Source of the DNA: Glandiceps talaboti
Lineage: Eukaryota > Hemichordata > Enteropneusta > Spengelidae
Direction of reading: 5' to 3'
NCBI RefSeq assembly: GCF_964340395.1
Contig: NC_135571.1
Location: forward strand, 4,091,953 to 4,155,952
DNA: 64,000 bases
The notes below the pieces were generated by a model that saw nothing but the letters and a program-made list of their open reading frames with translations, had not been told where the DNA came from and did not search any database. The stretch's first letter is position 1; every line of letters starts with the position of its first letter. Made by a program: the position numbers and the translations under genes. Below, piece after piece: positions 48,154-58,747 of the stretch.

Positions 48154-49272
48154 CAGTGGAGTGATAAGAATTACATTGGATTAATAGTTTGTTCTGTACC
48201 AACTGTTTCTACAGCTCTATAGACAACCATTTTTCAAACCTGGATTTTGACCCAAATCAGAAAAGACCCATGTCAAAGTAGGTTTAAAATCTAGTTAAGC
48301 AAACCAGATGTTCGGCAGGGCTAAAGATATACAATGAACTTATGAAGTTTCAGTAGGGAGACACCTCTAAAAATAGTTTATTTAGAGTTCCATAAACTTG
48401 CAGTGTTGTTTTGGGACTGCCAATGTTTACAGAATGCTGATTACAGGGTGATTAGAATCAGTTAACAGAGGAACCGCTATCATCCACTTGTGTAATCTAC
48501 CACATTGAAGAACAATAAATTTAGTTTGCGGTTATCTTAGTAAACCAAAGGCTAGATTACCAGTCATAATAAAATAGTTGGTCCTGCATAAATGACTTTA
48601 GTGATAAGGTTTTTGTTGGATCAAAACTAAAATCACTATACCCCCAACACCCCTAACAAATTTAAAAAAATAAAATTACTTAATATATGAATAATGTTTA
48701 TTTATACACAGCAAAGTTGTCTTTTTTTTCTCCTGTCATGTTTTGCCGACATGACTACCTTCCTCAGAACAAGCTGACAATGATTATTGAATTGACAAAC
48801 GAAAAGTTATGCTTCACTACACTTTTACGTACTGCTGTAAAAATACTGTCATTGATAGACAACTGAAGTGAACCTGATAATAATGCGGTCCGCCATACAT
48901 GTACTGTACCAGTATTAGGGGAGATACATGTACATCTATTGTCACACAGTCACACCCAAACCTCCACGAGAGGACACCCAAATAAACCCCACCTCTAAAT
49001 AACACATGTAGACTAACCCACTATTGTTAAAACAGTATAGGTTCAAACCACACAATCAGAAATAGGGGGAGGACCATACAAATTACGGTGATAGAAGGTC
49101 AATCGTCAGCTCAGTTGTTACTTTCTATAGAGCTTTGAAAGGACACTATGTGAAGGAGTGTGGTCAAGGCTCAGTCCTTCAACAAATGATCAACACCCAT
49201 ATCAAAACATCAGAGGTTTAGTGTCAACACTTTGTGACGTACACATGTACCCTCACTATGTCATGAACATCC
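48154..49272. other. Intergenic DNA, nothing called
   Basis: Composition is moderately balanced and repeat-poor. No gene recognised; the minus-strand frame 48817..49005 has no motif. Confidence 0.3.
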
Positions 49273-49500
49273 ATGGAACAAATTCTTTCTTTTAGAAACT
49301 TTTTAGCCTGTTGAATACTTATTTTGGAATAGAATCACAGACAAAAATGTCTTCCATTATTTTACACCAAAAAAAGTATTGAATATACAGTACCAATTCT
49401 TACTTTTTCTAAAAACGTTTTGGTATCGTACGATCAATACTTGATTTTAAACTAGAATTATACACATAAGTGTCAGCCATTATTTTGTACCAAAATTTTC
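49273..49500. repeat. Two diverged tandem units of about 115 bp
   Basis: TTCTTTCTTTTAGAAACTTTT and TTCTTACTTTTTCTAAAAACG start the units. Both continue with AATACTT(G)ATTTT, TAGAAT(C/T)A and CATTATTTT(A/G)-ACCAAAA. Confidence 0.6.
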
Positions 49501-50058
49501 ACTTCCACGTTATATAGACATTTTCCAAAACCTTTTCATAACAGTTAAGTTGCACTTCTTGTTTCAACTGTTTATGCTGAGGGGGTGAAAGAATAAGGTT
49601 GACAACGACGCACGTACGATACAAAGCATGGTTGCTGACTAATCTGTTGACCAGAAGAACGATCAACACTGCCAATGCTACTGTCAAATATTACTACCAA
49701 ATACAAAATATTTCATTCCATGAATAAAATTAGTTATCGATAATCAGTTGGCAGACAACTGAGTTTCAATGTAATCCAAAATTACTTTGAAAATTTGAAA
49801 ATTTTTGGGAAATTTGAACAATTTTTGTTCAAAATGAGGGTCTGTAGTTTAAGGTCAATAGGTTGACTACACAGCTTGTACATGTGTATATCCACACCTG
49901 TATGACACATACACACACACCTCATTGTTGTGTCTATACTCAGTTTGTCAATGTTTACAACCACTTAATCTCAGATAAAATTTTGACCCCTGGGGTACAC
50001 GACATTTTGGCAAAGTACAACATTTTGGAATCTCGACAGTTCAGATACGTCATGTGTT

Positions 50059-50514
50059 TTGATTTTGTTACCCTTTGAGTTCCAAACTATAATATGCGTG
50101 ACCCCAGCTTCTTATGTAAGAAGTCATTGTGTCTTCAGGAGAGACATTGACAGGTACACCTTACTTGTAAAGCCTAGGTGCCACCATGGATGTATTATGA
50201 GATGGTGCCACATAACAGTCCAAAGGTGGACAGAATTATCATCAAACTACACAACCTGTCACAAAGTTATGCTCAAAACAACATTAAATTATACACCCTA
50301 CCTGAACCCCTTGAACATGCTTGCTGATGCGTCACCTTCTCTGCATTTTGTCGTGTCAGGAGAGTTACCCATTGAACGGTACATGTATGTTCAAAGTTTC
50401 CTGTTATCAAACACTACGATAAGAGGTTGTATCTTTAGAAACCAAGCACACAAACCCCCTAAGATACCCAAGAAAAGAAAGAATAGCAACTTCCTGGCTG
50501 TGATCTATAAATAG
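50059..50514 (+). CDS. Unrecognised open frame, 151 codons (doubtful)
   Basis: This is the longest frame in the window that no repeat explains, in DNA visibly more GC-balanced than its neighbours. The peptide is cysteine/histidine-containing early (KPRCHHGCIMRWCH) and ends in a basic tail (KPPKIPKKRKNSN). No family is recognised, no signal peptide or splice sites are convincing, and the start codon context is weak. It could be a pseudogene, a single-exon orphan or chance. Confidence 0.2.
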   Translation: MILLPFEFQTIICVTPASYVRSHCVFRRDIDRYTLLVKPRCHHGCIMRWCHITVQRWTELSSNYTTCHKVMLKTTLNYTPYLNPLNMLADASPSLHFVVSGELPIERYMYVQSFLLSNTTIRGCIFRNQAHKPPKIPKKRKNSNFLAVIYK

Positions 50515-50525
50515 CACAATCACCT

Positions 50526-50765
50526 GTGGGTACTATGAATAGGAAAGGGATGGCCCACTTAGCAGACTGTATGTATGCATTATTTATATTGGTCCCATAT
50601 TGCTGGATATTTATGATGCAGACTGTCAACAGACCAGCTGACAGAAATGGTTTCACCAGTATTACCATAGTTATCTGCATCTCTGCTACTGTCTGTGTTA
50701 TTACACAATACAACACACCACAAGGTGGTATTACAGTATTTATTCAGAGCTTATTGTTCACTTGA
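50526..50765 (+). CDS. Unrecognised open frame with two hydrophobic segments (doubtful)
   Basis: 79 codons, 12 bp after the preceding frame stops and in a different frame. Two hydrophobic stretches (about residues 14-31 and 45-60) could be membrane helices, separated by VNRPADRNG. There is no homology I recognise. It is listed because it lies in the same GC-balanced island; a frameshifted continuation of the previous frame is possible but unsupported. Confidence 0.15.
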   Translation: MGTMNRKGMAHLADCMYALFILVPYCWIFMMQTVNRPADRNGFTSITIVICISATVCVITQYNTPQGGITVFIQSLLFT

Positions 50766-51169
50766 CAAGTAGTACCCATGGCATGGTGTATTGTTTCAAT
50801 GTTTTACTGTGCATCAACACCCAAAATGGACGGAAGAATTGTTTTTGTTCATGCCATTTAATACTCTTGTTCTTTATGGATCAGCTACGAATAAGCAGTC
50901 AAAATGGACGCAAACGAGTTGCATTTTAGACACTTTTTTGTCACCTTCTTGTTCTTTGTGCTGAAATTGTCTCAAAAGGTTTACATTGAATCACGACATG
51001 TTTGAACAGCATGATAACTTTTGTTGTCAGTAAAGGACCAAAATAAATGGATAATTTTAAAATAAAGACTCATGACCAAGTACTTCTTTCGAGCAATTCT
51101 GGGAAACAGAGAAATACTTCCTGTAATTTTAACAGAATTATCAATTTTGACATCAATATTCAAGAAATG
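50766..51169. other. Intergenic DNA, nothing called
   Basis: CAAAATGGACG occurs twice (50822 and 50899) with similar flanks, a short worn direct repeat. Otherwise nothing. Confidence 0.3.
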
Positions 51170-51650
51170 AATTAGTCTAAAAATAAATGAAAATTCCTAA
51201 AAAGATAACAATTTCTGTTTTAATAATTTTGCTGGGAAAAAGACTAAATTCTAGTAGCAATTCATAAATAAATGTTATTTTTTTGAAGTTATTCTAAAAT
51301 AAAATGAAAGCATAGAAATTACACGAGTGTGGTGGAAGTGAATATAAAAGTTTCAGAAAGACAAGAATTTCTGTTCATATAATTTTGGCGGGAAACAACA
51401 TAATTTAAGAATCATTTCACAAAAACGTGTCATTGTTATAGTTCCAATCTAAAATAAAGATGATATGTTCAAAAAATTATGGAAATAACACAAATATCTG
51501 TTCAAATAATCATGCAGAAAAACTACAGTTTTATCGTTAATTCAAAAATAATACAAATATTGCTATGATTCCTGTCTAAAATTAAGTTGAAAAATGCCAA
51601 ATTTACTGAAATTCCAGAATTTTTTTCAATAACATCTACTGTTTTTGTGT
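51170..51650. repeat. Degenerate tandem repeat of about 150 bp
   Basis: Three worn units share ATTTCTGTT(C/T)-TAATTTTG(C/G)(T/C)GGGAAA, a CAAAAA/ATAAAT block and TCTAAAATAAA-GAT. Confidence 0.55.
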
Positions 51651-52296
51651 CACAGTGATTCGAAATGTATGCTGATAATCTAGTATTAGTAAAATCTTCA
51701 CTTCATGAACTAAATAAAAAAAATTACAAAAATAATTACAAATTACTTTTTTTCGAAGAATTGGCTAATTTTAGCAAAACTTTTGGTACCAATTGTTTAT
51801 CAAAAATATTTTACACAATATAACTTGAAAATATTGTTGACACACAGGAAATTGTTAATTTTATTCGAAATATTTGGTCAAGCTGGGGAGTGGGAGTTTG
51901 TTACTGAAGACATATTTTTTACATGTTGCACCTCAGGGAATATTTTTGAGAAAAAAAATCCCAAGCTATTAGGAGTAATATACCATATGGAAGCATATGT
52001 CATAGGTTTCAGGAAATAACATTAAAAATAAGTCAGCCAATGCCATCTTTTTATAAAGAAACACGCAATTTCTGTTTTTACCTCACAAATTAGTCATTAT
52101 TTTTAGCCATATCTAAAATATATACAACCTTGGATGTATTTTAATACAATCCAATTATTTTTTTCAACAGCAACCATCTGCCAAAAGCATATATGGCCAA
52201 ATGAAAAAAATGTTTTGATTCTAATTCATTGCCGTCAAATTTTGGTGTCAGGGTTTGCTATATAATTTTTAAAAAAATCTTTTCACATGCCTTTTT

Positions 52297-52301
<5 letters not shown>
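51651..52301. other. AT-rich intergenic DNA
   Basis: Nothing called; a 78-codon frame at 51783..52019 has no motif. Confidence 0.3.
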
Positions 52302-52354
<53 letters not shown>

Positions 52355-52415
52355 TGTGTCTGTCTGTGTGTGTCTGTCTGTCTGTGTCTGTGTGTGTCTG
52401 TGTGTCTCTCTCTGT

Positions 52416-52472
<57 letters not shown>

Positions 52473-52518
52473 CGTGCGTGCATGCGTGCGTGCGTGCGTG
52501 CGTACGTGCATGCATGCA
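52302..52518. repeat. Long alternating purine-pyrimidine block (GT)n, (GTCT)n, (GCGT)n
   Basis: 217 bp of GT repeats with GTCT interruptions in the middle; it ends in GCGTGCGTGC and GCATGCATGC. All overlapping frames on both strands are low-complexity artefacts. The alternating GT/GC composition is the classic Z-DNA-prone type. Confidence 0.95.
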
Positions 52519-52817
52519 GGGGGTATTCCATAAACATTTTTTTCGTTTTTTTGTAATTTTTTTCATGACAATTTGACAACACTCTTTAATTTTAATAAAC
52601 TACATAACAGTCGGTAAAATTGATGTTGGTCAAAGTAAGAACCACAAAAAAAAATACTTATGTGGCCCAACTATTATTTTTACAATTTGAATTAAATATC
52701 CAAAGTAAAATATTATAAAGGTTGTGTACTATGTAATTATATTTATATTTTTGTCATAAATATGTTGTTCTTTTTCCCCTTATGTGTACACTTGCTGTGT
52801 TGATTTTGTTTCTCTCT

Positions 52818-53235
52818 TAACTGCAATAACTGTAGCGTTTGTTGTGATTTGATGTTTAACTGGAAGCAAATGCTACAATTCCTGTAACATAAACGCAAAT
52901 AGACTGAAGCGATTAAGATCTGAATTGCAAAGTTAGGTGAATTTTTCTGCTAAATTACACCGTCTCACATTAATTACGGAGCCTTCAAGACCCAAGAAAT
53001 TTTCAGAGGTACCCCAATCCCATCAAAATCGACAAATGTAGCTACACATGTAGCATTTTGAAACGGGTAGTACACCGACATCTCACTCACCCATGTTTTC
53101 GACATGATCTCGTCTATTTGGTTTACATTACAGGAATTGTAGAGTTTGCTTCCAGTTAAACATCAGAACGACAAAAAGCACAAAAACAGCAGAAAAACCC
53201 TCAACATCACAGCAAACGCTACTATTATTGCAGCT
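52818..53235. repeat. Inverted repeat, arms of about 80-130 bp
   Basis: Left arm 52818-52895 and right arm 53122-53235 pair through CTGCAATAA(C/T)(T/A)GTAGCGTTTG, a GATGTTTAACTGGAAGCAAA core and CTACAATTCCTGTAA. The 44-bp core is about 90% identical. The right arm has a ~35-bp insertion (GACAAAAAGCACAAAAACAGC). Confidence 0.8.
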
Positions 53236-53373
53236 AGGTTTCTCTCTGTATAAAAAGGGAGGTTGACTTTACTGCTACAACCCATTTCATATTCACAGCG
53301 TTTATTTGTGCAAATACCCCAAGTACGCCACAATTGCACTCGTGTGTCATGAAGTTCTGTCACAATATTTGTA

Positions 53374-53562
53374 GTCTAGTCTCTATACGGTATCATTACG
53401 AATTACACCTCCACTCACAGTCTAGTTCCTATACAGTATCGTTACCATTTACACCTCCACTCAGTCTAGTTCCTATACAGTATCGTTACCATTTACACCT
53501 CCACTCACAGTCTAGTTCCTATACAGTATCGTTATGATTTACACCTCCACTCACAGTATAGT
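53374..53562. repeat. Tandem array, four units of about 48 bp
   Basis: AGTCTAGTTCCTATACAGTA, then TCGTTACCATTTACACCTCC and ACTCACA. One unit lacks ACA(C). The frame at 53334..53537 is a repeat artefact. Confidence 0.95.
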
Positions 53563-53687
53563 CAAAGTCGTTACTCTAGTAGAAATCCTGAGATGCATGA
53601 GATGCAATTTAAAATTCATCCACAGCCACACACACAGTCATTAACATCATGTCTTTGTTAATCAATCACAAATTGTAACCAATAACA

Positions 53688-53892
53688 CAGTCCCTCATAA
53701 AGTTAGTGTTTATTGGGACAGTTATGTAATGTCCAAATATAGTATATTTGTCAGCTCAGGATGCTACTTATATACTGTTTACATCACTATAACAGTTGGG
53801 GTTCACTGATTGGATGAACAACTCTTTGTGCTGGTTGAGGGACTTTGACCAGACGTGGTTTAGTTGGAGACAACTTTGGCATCCAGGCCATA
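53688..53892 (+). mobile_element. Family D repeat, copy 1
   Basis: About 205 bp, roughly 92% identical by eye to 55571..55772. It starts CAGTCCCTCATAAAG, and TGAGGGACTTTG at about 53836-53847 is its inverse, so the first 160 bp may be a small hAT-like TIR element. Identity continues ~45 bp past that point, so the real right end is unsure. Confidence 0.6.
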
Positions 53893-54102
53893 GTATTTGT
53901 GGCATTACGTACTCCTTGAGTTTACCTGCAGACAAGGATCCCTAGAAGTGTTTCTGTTAAGACTGCCGGGTAAACATTCAGAATACAACAGATTTCTCAA
54001 TCATTTATGACAGTTTTGACTTACCAGCTCTTTTGCTGAGTAGATGATAAGTACATGAAATTCAATATACTTTTTCCGGTACCTTTAACATAACTGCCCT
54101 AC

Positions 54103-54735
54103 CAGTGTTTTTGTTAAGTAATATTAATTACATGATGTGTGTGGCATCCTGGTATGATATGTCAATGAATGACACAGAACTAACTTTTAACCGATACAAT
54201 GCTATGTTTTTGCTAAGGTCTGGGAACCATGGTAACAGAGGAGAGAAATCTACTAAAATTTGGAAAGTTTTCCATACCTATGTGTACCATAATGTTGGTG
54301 GGGAACCCTGTTAGAATGCCTGGGGAACTCAGGTACATTTTACCAGCTGACCACCCATAACACAGACACTGGTACAGTGGTAGGGGACACTGGTAAAATG
54401 ACTGGGGAACTCAGGTACATTTTACCTACTTACCACCCTTAACAAAAACACTGGTAGGGAACCCAGGTAGATTTTACATGCTTACCACTGGTACTAGTGG
54501 TAGGGAACTCTGGTAAATTGACTGGGGAATGCACATAGATTATACCTGCTTACCACCCTTAATAAAAACACTGGTAGGGAACTCTGGTAAATTGACTAGG
54601 GAATACACATAGATTATACCTGTTAAAACCGTTAATAAAAATACTGGTACTGTGGTAGGGAACTCTGTTAAAATGCCTGGGGAACTCAGGTAGATTATAT
54701 GTATAAGGTCTGCTTACCACCCATAACAAAGACTG
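54103..54735 (-). mobile_element. Family A MITE cluster with tandem terminal units
   Basis: A lone left end (CAGTGTTTTTGTTAAG, 54103) is followed by a right end in inverse orientation (TTTTTGCTAAGGTCTGGGAA, 54208). Then five or so units of about 75-110 bp follow: GGGGAACTCAGGTA-ATTTTACC, then TACCACCCTTAACAAAAACA, CTGGTAGGGAACTCTGGTAA. As in copy 1, one terminal segment of the element has been amplified in tandem. The frame at 54105..54314 is an artefact. Confidence 0.75.
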
Positions 54736-55431
54736 CTATATAACATTTCTCACAGCGTAACAAAGACCTATACATTTTCAATAAACAACTCCCCATGCAT
54801 AATACGCCTATAGGATGCCATTCTGTCAACAAAAGCACCAAGATACACAATACAGGGTCAAAAAAAGGTGACAAGGAGTTAGAGTGGGGTGATGAACATG
54901 GCACAATGACAATTTATCAACGTTTACTACTTCCATTTGTATGACAACAAAAAACTTCAGCTACTTATGTAGAAGAAAAAGTTATATTCAAAACTGCAAA
55001 AACAACAAAATCTAAAATGTCAAACCTTCAAATTCATCAGTAAAACAACATCAGCGAATTTTCTAAACATGAATAAGACACAAAGGGGCTCAGAACTATC
55101 ACTGTGGGATTTGTAATGCTGTGTTAGGTATTTGTACATGTATGCTGCCACCAACGAGCTGCTGTGTACTTTCTTTTGTTTTTACAAAGGTATGTCATAC
55201 CATACCAATACCAGCATGACATGTGTATCATTAGCCATATATATGTAGGCATGGCAGGATGGTTTTGTTGGCAATCTGTTTCAACACTACCAAGCACGCA
55301 CATCAAGAATTTTTTTGGCATTTAAATTTCCCATTTGAGCATAAATGCAACCCAGTGTAACACAGACTAGACAATTAGTAATGATATAGTGTTGCCAGTA
55401 AAATTACCATAACCGATAGTTACTGGTATCA
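54736..55431. other. Intergenic DNA, nothing called
   Basis: Frames on the minus strand at 54695..54904 and 55124..55321 show no motif. Confidence 0.3.
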
Positions 55432-55568
55432 TTAAAGTGGCCATATGGATGAGGATTGTGTATTTATTTCGGATTTCTAACTTACAAAGCAATTTTATCA
55501 TGGCTTCCTACTTGAAACATCAATGCGAAATAACATTGACAAAGTCTGTGTTTGTAACAGCACTGTAG
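55432..55568 (+). mobile_element. Truncated family C MITE, copy 4
   Basis: It starts TTAAAGTGGCCATATGGATG and matches the family through ATCATGGCTTCCTACTTGAAA and AACATTGACAAAGTCTGTG, then stops at the start of family D copy 2. No right arm is found downstream. Confidence 0.75.
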
Positions 55569-55570
55569 CA

Positions 55571-55772
55571 CAGTCCCTCATAAAGTTAGTGTTTATTGGG
55601 ACAGTTATGTAATGTCCAAATATGGTATTTTGTCAGCTCAGGATGCTACTTATACACTGTTTACATCACTGTAACAGTTGGAGTTCACTGATTGGATGAA
55701 CAATTTTTTGTGCTGATTGAGGGACTTTGACTAGACGTAGTTTAGTTAGAGACCACATTGGTGTCCAGACTA
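55571..55772 (+). mobile_element. Family D repeat, copy 2
   Basis: Partner of 53688..53892, same orientation; it directly abuts the truncated family C element. Confidence 0.6.
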
Positions 55773-57054
55773 CTATTCTACATACATGCCTTCACTAAGT
55801 TCATTGACACTGAAATCTTATTATGGCAATGTTAATTTGTTAGCACACTTGATAACATACATGTAGTAAGTTTCCTCAACACTTTCACTCAAACAAAAGT
55901 TCACTTCTTTCACTTTAGATTAAGAAACAGACATGTTTCAAACAAATCACTTGTCTGTCCTTCTTCATTGTCTAACCATAGACCCTTCCATCATTGGTGA
56001 AGGGTCTATAAGTCTAACTGGATCTAACAGAATGATCCAAATTTTGCTGGAGGTGTTGAGTAAACTGGAGGTGTGAAAAGGTTAGCTTCAATATATGTAA
56101 ATTCAGGTGTGAAAGTACTTGTCAGTTATGTATACCTAACTGTCCACCTTCTGTGATGATGTCACTGTAGATTGGTGGAATGTCATATTTTCCTACATTT
56201 GCATTAAGTGGCAGATTTTTTACTTTGATGTACAACAGTCTTCTTTTATCCATGTTTTGTTACCTGTCAATGATCTTGACTGATTTTGAAGTTAGATATT
56301 TTTAGCATACGTATAATTACGTTTTTTGAGTTGTTCATCTATCATTCCTAAATACCAGGTTCGAGTTTAGTCAATCACAAGTGATGCCTAAATATATATC
56401 CTTCAGCAAATGTAGAATACAACATATATTATTTAATCTACAGCAAAGATTACACCCCAAAATGTCTAAACTCAGATTGAGACAATTTATTGATTCCATT
56501 TTCCTTTTTGATATAACTGTAATTTGAGACAAGGATGTCAAGTTTTTTTGTCAGGCTGCCATTTGCTTTTGTCAAAGTGGGCTGTTGTACACTTGAATTG
56601 TGCACCCACTGTGTTTACCATAGATGATGTTAGCGCCCTCTAGAGTCTGTTCTATGAAACCCAGTATATCAAATTTCAAGTGTGCGACATATAATCTTAC
56701 TGCTTTCAGTCATTTTAATTATTCATCAAACAATCTGGTATTTCTATCAAATATTCAATAAGAACTTAGGAAAGGTGATGAATACGAGGTATTTGAACTG
56801 TAAAACAAAATAATCTCTGTCCCTTGGCAAGTATTTCAGTCTCGCTTCAATTCAGACATCGCTCCATTTTTTAATTTCACATGATGCAAAAAATATGTAG
56901 GTCAGAATGTCACATTTCTCTCATTTTTGAGCATCATTTTACAATGATTTCTTGGTCACGATTGACAATATTGTGGACGTCATATTCAAGAAATTCAATG
57001 TTCAATATTTCACAATTTTGGACAAAATTTTCATCGACAAATAAGGGAAATAAT
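55773..57054. other. Intergenic DNA
   Basis: GACCCTTCCATCATTGGTGAAGGGTC at 55981-56006 is a short perfect-armed hairpin. The CTCF-like site at 56632 is listed separately. No gene. Confidence 0.3.
56632..56646 (-). promoter_or_regulatory. Candidate CTCF-type site
   Basis: The minus strand reads ACTCTAGAGGGCGCT, matching 13 of 15 positions of CCASYAGRKGGCRSY. Orientation is opposite to the match at 42484, so the two point towards each other across 14.1 kb. Confidence 0.3.
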
Positions 57055-57470
57055 AAGATTCTCATTGTGAGAATGAATGTTCACAGACTTTGGGTACATA
57101 CTTAAGTAATGAAAATTTCTATGAAAAAAGTGAATCTCAAATTTTCATTGACACTTCAAGACACATGACAATAGCCCATTGTAGTACATTCCTGATGATG
57201 CTGACGAGACGTCAGCGAAAACTGACAAATGAGGTAGATTTTCGAGATTTTCAATGTAAGAATGAATGTTCATGGACTCTGGTTCATACTTAGTAATGAA
57301 AATTTCTATTTCACAAAGTCAAAAAATTTATAGGAAGCAAATCACAAATTTCACTGACGTCACGAGACACATGACAAACCCCAACGATGCTGACGAGATG
57401 TCAACAAAAAATTTAGTATTCGCTTCCAAGAAATTTTTGATTCTATGAATAGAAATTTTCAGAACTAAGA
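57055..57470. repeat. Two-unit tandem repeat of about 190 bp
   Basis: GTGAGAATGAATGTTCACAGAC (57067) and GTAAGAATGAATGTTCATGGAC (57257) start matching stretches, which continue with ATACTTAAGTAATGAAAATT, ATTTCA(C/T)TGAC, AGACACATGACAA and GATGCTGACGAGA(C/T)GTCA. The last 40 bp contains the inverse of AATGAAAATTTCTAT. Confidence 0.75.
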
Positions 57471-57801
57471 TTCTCAATTTTTTTTACTAAATGTTTCAGA
57501 TTTCATGTGCCACGCAACAAATAACATAGATGCAGACTATTGTGACACAGAAGGACCTGGATATAAATTCCCTATTTTCAGTTCATTGACACAAGCTTAC
57601 AACTTGGCATGTGCGTGGTATAACAGATGACACATATACATTACAAGCCTGACATAAATGCCTTGAAAATAAATGTTAATGCGACTGATTAACGACTAAA
57701 ATTGATTGCGTGGAACGTTGCCTAAGGAAATGGAAAGATTGCACTATTATCATTAAAAGTAATGCTGGTATGGATGTATATACACAGACAGACAATTAAT
57801 T
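57471..57801. other. Intergenic DNA, nothing called
   Basis: No gene or repeat recognised. Confidence 0.3.
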
Positions 57802-57895
57802 GGTATTCCCTAACAATATCATTCTCCATTCAGCCAAGGAAAATATAAGTGACCTAAGGGGGCTTGTCACTACGAGTCGCTAGATGAGTAGTACA
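57802..57895. mobile_element. Partial family B MITE, copy 4
   Basis: CATTCTCCATTCAGCCAAGG, then GTGACCTAAGGGGGCTTGTC and GAGTCGCTAGATGAGTAG match the interior and left end of copy 3 in inverse; the right TIR is missing. Confidence 0.6.
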
Positions 57896-58334
57896 CCATT
57901 CTATTCTACTATATCATTATACTGCCTTATATCATATTATATATATTATATATCATATATATTACATTTTATTGAACTAAAAATCAGCATTTTGTATTTG
58001 GGTGGAAATAGTCAAAATAAAAGTTGAATATGAATTACTAGTTTTGTAAATCACTACTAGAGGATACAGTATACAACCAGCTGTTATGCTTATACATCGA
58101 CAATATTACAAACATAGAAATTCTGTTATCATAGTAACCCTTTTACAGAAACCGCAGTAATTACAAAAACAGCGTTAATCTTCGACTAGTTTCGCACCAT
58201 GAGCAGGCGTCATCAAGAAGTTTGTAACCATTACCATCGGCTATTATTTTTTAAAAAGTGTTCAGAAATTGTCCAAAAAATACACTATGGTACCAATGTT
58301 TTTCAATACATACATATAACATGTACAAGAGCAG
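57896..58334. other. AT-rich intergenic DNA
   Basis: TATATCATATATTA-rich stretch at 57930-57975; nothing else. Confidence 0.3.
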
Positions 58335-58747
58335 ACAAACAGCTGTAAAGTTTACCAGCAATGTAATGATATATGATAAATGTATATATATACAACTGCT
58401 GACATCAGATTGTGGACAAACAGCTGTAAAGTTTACCAGCAATGTAATGATATATGACAAATGTATATATGTACAACTGCTGACATCAGATCGTGGACAA
58501 ACAGCTGTAAAGTTTACCAGCAATGTAATGATATATGACAAATGTATATATGTACAACTGCTGACATCAGATCGTGGACAAACAGCTGTAAAGTTTACCA
58601 GCAATGTAATGATATATGACAAATGTATATATGTACAACTGCTGACATCAGATCGTGGACAAACAGCTGTAAAGTTTACCAGCAATGTAATGATATATGA
58701 CAAATGTATATATGTACAACTGCTGACATCAGATCGTGGACAAACAG
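58335..58747. repeat. 81-bp tandem array, five units
   Basis: ACAAACAGCTGTAAAGTTTA starts at 58335, 58416, 58497, 58578 and 58659, exactly 81 bp apart; a sixth unit breaks off after 8 bp. Units 2-5 look identical, and unit 1 differs at a few bases. Because 81 is divisible by three, frames stay open on both strands (229 codons on +, 150 on -) with a 27-residue repeat (QTAVKFTSNV...LLTSDRG on +). I see no sign that either is translated. Confidence 0.95.

Noticed and set aside
52229-52582. Cys/Val- and His/Thr-repeat frames of up to 115 codons
   Set aside because: Translations of the (GT)n tract only.
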